This document shows, piece after piece, positions 9,241-27,774 of a stretch of DNA of 27,774 nucleotides. The notes under the pieces were generated by a model. The model did not search any database. It was not told the origin of the DNA and worked only from the letters and a program-made list of their open reading frames with translations. Source of the stretch: Chara braunii (taxonomy: Eukaryota; Streptophyta; Charophyceae; Charales; Characeae); contig BFEA01000112.1 of assembly GCA_003427395.1 (NCBI GenBank), forward strand, positions 2,477,805-2,505,578, read 5' to 3'. Position 1 is the stretch's first letter. Every line of letters begins with the position of its first letter. The position numbers and the translations under genes are program-made.

Positions 9241-10240
9241 CAGGGCGAGTGGGCAGGGATCTTGGCCATTGCGGGCAATGCCGGCACGCTGCTGCGTTGC
9301 AAGGGGCTGCGCTGCGCTAGGCTGAGGAAGACAGGCAAGCGCTAAGCGGTAGAGCACTGCGTGGGTGCAGGGCGCTGGCGGCCATAGCCGGGCTGCCTGA
9401 GGGCGCAGAGGAGGAAGGGCGAAGGTGGTTCTTCGGAGGTGAAGGGCGCTGTGTGGGATAACAAGGGAGAGTGTGGGTGGAGAGAGAGACGTACCTGGTG
9501 GAGATGGGAGGTCGGCATTGGTGTTGACATCATCACTCGCTGGTCTTCAAGTTGTCTGGTTGCTTTCATACTGTAGTTGTAGTGTTAGGCTGTAGAGTAG
9601 GTAGGGCGCCTGGCGCCATTCAAGAGAGAGAGCTACATTGGGTTATGCTGTTGGTGTTGCCCTGTTGGGCTTGGACATTGACTCACGATTCTTCTGTATC
9701 GTTCTCAAATGGATGGTTACTCGGTTCCATTGTGCTATCTGCTNNTGCTTTGANTACTTGGACTTCAGTGTGATTTTGCAATCTGGATTTCTGTGCTTCG
9801 TCCAAATTCATGTTCCTTGCACATTGATTGTTCTCTCTGGGAGCAGTACGTTATGAAGCATCACCTGCTGCTATAACCATCACCGTGCAACGAAGTTACC
9901 GAGAAAAGAGTCAAATGAGGTGTGACCTTGACAAAAAGAGATACTTTGTTCAAGTTTGTTGCCTCCATTTTGCAAGTTTGCGAGTTTTGCGTGTTTTATT
10001 GGGCCTGTGAAGTGTCAGCTCACACACTCTTTTTTTTTTCCTTCGTTTTGGGGGGATTTTGCGTCTTCAAATTGCTGTCCATCATTTCCATGGTACCTGC
10101 TGTTGCTTTGAGACATTTCGTCACTGCTGCGCATTGTGGTTTATTTCCTCCCCTTTTCTCTCTTTGCCTTTCTGCAAGTGGTTTACGGCTTCCTCACACT
10201 AATGAAACAATCAGTTTGGTCACTTTGGTGCATCTTGCAG
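9241..10240 (+). other. Non-coding, presumed intron or upstream sequence of the kinase gene
   Basis: No protein homology was recognised. Ambiguous bases occur at 9744-9745 and 9754. Kinase exons encoding the N-terminal GGGSGHEP region were looked for here and not found. The last 12 bases form the splice acceptor of exon A, with a pyrimidine-rich stretch further upstream. Confidence 0.5.
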
Positions 10241-24656
<14,416 letters not shown>

Positions 24657-24818
24657 GTAAGTGGAGCGCCTCCTCTCCTTTTCATCGCATTCTGTCTCAA
24701 ATCGGTTATGCAGCTTCACCTCTGTGTGGTGATAATCGTCCTATTCCGTCTCATTTGATGCTATCGTAAGCAACATGACCTAACCTCTTGAATTTGACAT
24801 CAACCTGTTTAGCTGATT

Positions 24819-24972
24819 CCATTGGCCGTGCAGATACATACTCCTTTTGTCGTTCTATTTCTAGTGTTTTTCTACTCATCTTGTTTCGCTTCCTCCCATT
24901 GGCCGTGCAGATGCATACTACTTCTGTCATTCTATTTCTAGTGTTTTTCTACTCATCTTGTTTCACATCCTT
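24819..24972 (+). repeat. 77-bp tandem duplication
   Basis: CCATTGGCCGTGCAGAT...CTATTTCTAGTGTTTTTC...CATCTTGTTTC occurs at 24819 and 24896 with several substitutions. Confidence 0.9.
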
Positions 24973-25462
24973 CTCTGTTTTTTTTTTTTAACAAGAAGTC
25001 AAAGCCCCTTCTATTCTGGGGGGGCAACAGTCCGGTTGCTTATCACCGGCAAGCAGGTTTTTTTACATCCATCAGAGGGAGGGGGGAGAAAAAAGGAAAA
25101 AAGAGCAACAGCCTAACCCTTGTGGTTCTAGACGCCTGACAAGGGGGGGACTGCTACAGAGCATCCCTACCCCCAAGCCTTGGCCTCTACTAGGGGGTTG
25201 GCCTGCAGGCCGGGAAGCTTACTAGCAGCGCCCGGTCACGCAGCAGGTCAAACTCCGGAAAGGCTGGGTGCAAGGGGGGCGTCTGTGGCAGTTCCTCAAG
25301 CCGCCTGTTGTCCTACTGTTTTCCTATCTCTGCCGCGTATGTGGCCACTGCCATCCTTGTCACCACTCCTCTAATAGTACCCCTAACTGTCATTTTCCTG
25401 TTCTGTTACAGTCACTCTGCTGTGTATTCCTTCCTTGTGCATTCAGTTTCACATCCTTCTCT
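24960..25462 (-). mobile_element. 469-bp 5'-truncated LINE insertion with 17-bp TSD
   Basis: GTTTCACATCCTTCTCT occurs at 24960-24976 and again at 25446-25462. Between them the minus strand ends in an A-tail (T run about 24978-24988) preceded by GAAGGGGCTTTGACTTC, and further in by the CCGGACTG...CCCAGAATAGA motif. That motif is shared with the 3' UTR of the LINE at 17960-20664. The perfect duplication implies a relatively recent insertion by target-primed reverse transcription. Only the 3' UTR or the extreme C-terminus is included; no ORF motif was identified. Confidence 0.88.
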
Positions 25463-25646
25463 TGTACCCCCAATTCTTTTTTGAAGTTTTTTCCATTGCT
25501 CAATTCTTAAGCTACTTTATGCAGTGTTCATTTAGGCCCTCCTCTGTGGTCGCTCTACCTCTTTTTGGTGTCCACTGAAGTAGTCAAGCGAGCAGTAGGT
25601 GCCTCCTGATCAGTCGGCGACCGACCAGCTGATCGACCACCAGTCG

Positions 25647-25746
25647 GCGCCTACCGTGCCACCCCAACAAACTTTTGATGATGTGCTCGTGATGGTGCGC
25701 CTACCGAGCCACCCCAACAAACTTTTGATGATGTGCTCGTGATGGT
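25647..25746 (+). repeat. 50-bp tandem duplication
   Basis: GCGCCTACCG(T/A)GCCACCC...GATGATGTGCTCGTGATGGT starts at 25647 and 25697, with one difference. Confidence 0.95.
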
Positions 25747-26132
25747 GCTTGATGATGGTGGTTGGCATCCTTGTCGATTCCCACACCTTTATGTGGGACC
25801 TGGGGTGGGGTGGCGCAATCAGCAGGGGTCCTGCCGGGCCCAGTATTGCACCGGCCGGCCTCAGCAAACGACTTTTGCCAAGGCTGGGCCTTGGCAAAGC
25901 CGCAATACAATATAAATCCTCGAAGCAGTGGCATTTCACCTTATTCAGCATGTGCACATTGTGATGTGATTTCGCGGCCATCCAGAAGCTCTGTGCTACC
26001 CCTGCATGCAGCTGTGTGTGCTGCCCCTGCACTGAAGCCAGCCAGCCAGCAATGGAAGTCGGTCATTCTTTTTTTTGAATTTTTTCTTCTTCCATCGTCA
26101 TCAGCCATCAAGCATCATCACGAGCACATCAT
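25727..26132. repeat. Foldback-like inverted repeat
   Basis: ATGATGTGCTCGTGATGGTG-CTTGATG at 25728-25754 is matched in inverted orientation at 26106-26132 with one mismatch in 27. The arms enclose about 350 bp without a gene. An A run and an AGGGTTTAG telobox-like motif follow the right arm. A MITE or foldback element is possible. Confidence 0.7.
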
Positions 26133-26493
26133 AAAAAAAAAATTTCCTTAGGGTTTAGATTCTTTAGAACTTTAATCCCAGCCCCAAGCCCCAAGCCCGA
26201 AAACACCCCTCCACAGTGCCGATGCCCCCCCCTCCTTCCCCCCTCCCGCGACCCCATCAACAGAAATGAAAAAGTTAATAGTGGATTTGGGCAGTTGTAG
26301 TAGAGCGTAGTACAGACCGACTGGTTGGCTGCGATTGGGTCGATGGTCTGCATCGACGGTTGGTGGGTACGCAACCCTCGTGTTCTCCTATGTTCTCCAG
26401 TAACACTTCTCGCTCGTTGACAGGCTAACTTGTAGCGGTGATTGTGTCAATTCCCTCTGCCATATGTATGATCCAGCAGCGGATCTAGTTCTA

Positions 26494-26685
26494 CAATCAC
26501 ACGTTTCTTTTTTTTTCTGGAAATGAAAAGAGGGGAAAGCCCCTGACATTACTGTCTATCTGATTTCATCAGTTACTGAACCCGTAATCCTTCGCGTTCC
26601 GATTGAACTTAATATCTGACATCAGGTATTGAACACAGTTCATATTTGGTTTACCAGTCAGTCACCCATGCTAGGTCAATCACAC
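26494..26685 (-). mobile_element. Short A-tailed retroposon (about 174 bp) with possible 9-bp TSD
   Basis: CAATCACAC occurs at 26494-26502 and 26677-26685. The intervening sequence, read on the minus strand, ends AGGGGCTTTCCCC...TTTCCAG followed by an A-rich tail. This resembles the AGGGGCTTTGAC...A-tail end of the insertion at 24977-25445. The short duplication and small size leave the class (LINE end or SINE) open. Confidence 0.55.
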
Positions 26686-26689
26686 CTGC

Positions 26690-27045
26690 TGCCTTCGGAT
26701 TGTGTCGTGAAACTAATGTGGTTGCTCTCTGCTGTGCTGATCATACCCTCTGTCGAGAGCATCTGATGGAGTGGTTTTAGTTTAGCCTATGCTTTGAAAA
26801 GTTGGACAACCCCTAAGGGTACGTGCATCCAGCTTACCCTTCTTCAACCTACATGATTTGCCGAGCTGGCTCTAAGCCCTCTGCGTCTCATCTGTGGTAG
26901 GCCCAGTTCACATACCTTGGCTTCTTGCAGGCATGGCATGTGCTGACTTTGTTTTGATCTGCCTTTGCTTGTTGGTCTGTGGACATGCTCACACTGGGAA
27001 TCCTTTGACTCATCTCTGGAGGTTATTGTAGTAAGACACGGCCAG
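26690..27045 (+). other. Intronic or intergenic sequence without recognised features
   Basis: No protein homology or repeat was recognised on either strand. The next kinase exon was looked for here and not found. Confidence 0.45.
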
Positions 27046-27111
27046 AACTGTCTGTAATTGTGGCCAGATACGTCCAGGAATGTCTGTAATTGTTGTCAGA
27101 TATATCCAGGA
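27046..27111 (+). repeat. 33-bp tandem duplication
   Basis: AACTGTCTGTAATTGTGGCC...ACGTCCAGG at 27046-27078 is followed by AATGTCTGTAATTGTTGTC...ATATCCAGG at 27079-27111, with several substitutions. Confidence 0.85.
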
Positions 27112-27311
27112 AAGCATTGGCTCGAGTATTCCCTGTGTATAGGATGTGAGCACTATCCCTTTTGTTGTCATCCACCTTGTCCAAACTGCTACTGCCCTGC
27201 TTGTTAGCTTTGTTACATGCCCAGTTGGGCAATGTATGTAAAGCCAAGGATCCACAATGTGATAAAAAGGACTGAATGGACAATGCAGTGCTAGTGGAAT
27301 CTCAACAAGCA

Positions 27312-27380
27312 GTGTACATCCTGATACACACAAAAATGGCACGCAATAGCGCAGTGGAAGACTCAGATATAAGCCCTGAT
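27312..27380 (-). mobile_element. Possible LTR edge related to 16248-17251
   Basis: AGCGCAGTGGAAGACTCAGA (27350-27369) matches AACGCAGCGGAAGACTCAGA near the 16248 end of the LTR in 18 of 20 bases. The same spot in the LTR at 7752 has CACAGCGGAAGCTCA. The rest of the block is not clearly alignable by eye, so assignment is weak and the right boundary may lie outside the window. Confidence 0.3.
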
Positions 27381-27695
27381 CTAACCGGGACTGACCTCTC
27401 TCACGTAGTACAAGGCAGCATAGCGGAATGCTAGAATACCAATGACTAGCCCAATCAATGCCGCAATGCTGACCCAACATACATCATCCTCATCACAAGG
27501 TGTGAAGGGGCCTGGCGCTACACACAGGAAGAATGCGCCAGGGCCAGACCATACACAGACGAAGAGGAGGGGATCAGACGAAGAAGAGGGGGAAGATGGG
27601 AATGTCGTCAACACCAAGTCTTCGGTACAAGTCCCAGATAATCCCTCGTCAAATGTCTGAAGCCCAATGTCGAGTCTGGATCCAAATGTCACCAA
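27381..27695 (-). CDS. Hypothetical 104-aa protein with one hydrophobic segment
   Basis: This is an open frame from ATG at 27695 to a stop at 27381. Residues about 72-93 (VSIAALIGLVIGILAF onward) form a credible transmembrane helix, preceded by an acidic CDEDD segment and followed by Arg-containing sequence. No family was recognised. It directly follows, in minus orientation, a GATTGGTGACATTTGGATCC sequence that could be the primer-binding region of an LTR element. It may therefore be 5' internal sequence of a retroelement rather than a host gene. Confidence 0.2.
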   Translation of the reverse strand: MVTFGSRLDIGLQTFDEGLSGTCTEDLVLTTFPSSPSSSSDPLLFVCVWSGPGAFFLCVAPGPFTPCDEDDVCWVSIAALIGLVIGILAFRYAALYYVREVSPG

Positions 27696-27728
27696 TCCCG
27701 CTCTCTCTCGTAGCCTGCTGATGCAGTG

Positions 27729-27730
<2 letters not shown>

Positions 27731-27774
<44 letters not shown>
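27731..27774 (+). repeat. (TC)n microsatellite at window end
   Basis: An uninterrupted TC run reaches the last base of the window and probably continues beyond it. Confidence 0.97.

Noticed and set aside
9332-9440. tRNA-like A box (CTAAGCGGTAGAGCACT) suggesting a tRNA or tRNA-derived SINE
   Set aside because: No cloverleaf can be drawn, and the only B-box-like GGTTCTTCGG lies about 85 bases away. No A-tail or TSD was found.
1-10240. Search for upstream kinase exons (GGGSGHEP, VKNYTGD, TVLVHK motifs)
   Set aside because: None was found on the + strand; most of this stretch is retroelement sequence.
27341-27420. TAGCGCAGTGGAAG as a tRNA A box
   Set aside because: The same string is better explained by similarity to the LTR end at 16270-16300; no B box follows.
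27010-27480. 156-residue minus-strand frame
   Set aside because: It spans a 33-bp tandem duplication and a possible LTR edge; no domain or motif is visible.
24657-27774. Search for the next kinase exon (two bases completing Gly, then FS-type strand and DAPT-like motif)
   Set aside because: No candidate with acceptor, phase and motif was found, so the exon is assumed to lie beyond the window.

Overview
This window looks like repeat-dense nuclear DNA from a large plant-type (streptophyte) genome. The evidence is a spliceosomal gene with GT-AG introns, chromodomain-bearing Ty3/gypsy elements, plant-style LINEs with a zf-RVT tail, long CT/CA and GGA arrays, and a plant-like U2 snRNA sequence. 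A charophyte alga such as Chara would fit, but that is a guess. I see no prokaryotic features.

One host gene is recognisable on the + strand: a dihydroxyacetone kinase (DhaK/DAK1 domain) with four consecutive internal exons at 10241-10414, 21381-21464, 22563-22618 and 24526-24656. Splice sites and phases (0, 0, 2, then 1) join into one continuous reading frame. The 5' and 3' exons were not found and probably lie outside the window. The first visible intron is 10,966 bp and is filled with repeats.

Layout. 1-5602: 3' part of a decayed chromovirus (gag, protease, integrase, chromodomain, 3' LTR). Reverse transcriptase and RNase H are deleted, and part of gag is inverted. 5603-8596: a minus-strand Ty3/gypsy pol relic with a probable LTR, plus a short A-tailed fragment. 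8597-10240: unique or weakly repetitive sequence with one copy of a GC-rich stem-loop repeat. 10241-21380: exon A and the giant intron. That intron holds microsatellites, a 26-bp minisatellite, a divergent GC-rich tandem repeat, a GGA-rich higher-order satellite (about 12.93-14.26 kb), a second stem-loop repeat copy, minus-strand gypsy relics with an LTR, and a 5'-truncated LINE (about 17960-20664). The LINE carries a retroposed copy of the 5' part of U2 snRNA with A-tail and target-site duplication. 21381-24656: exons B, C and D with duplication-rich introns. 24657-27774: a 469-bp LINE 3' end with a perfect 17-bp target-site duplication, a smaller A-tailed retroposon, a foldback-like inverted repeat, further short tandem duplications and a terminal CT array.

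The mobile elements are nested: U2 retroposon inside LINE, LINE beside or inside gypsy relics, all inside the kinase intron. None of the elements looks autonomous. Several single-N positions sit at or in tandem duplications and probably mark assembly joins. I found no obviously new multi-gene system. The most unusual items are the U2-derived retroposon, the in-frame protease-integrase ORF lacking reverse transcriptase, the inverted gag segment, and two oppositely oriented repeats sharing a stem-loop.
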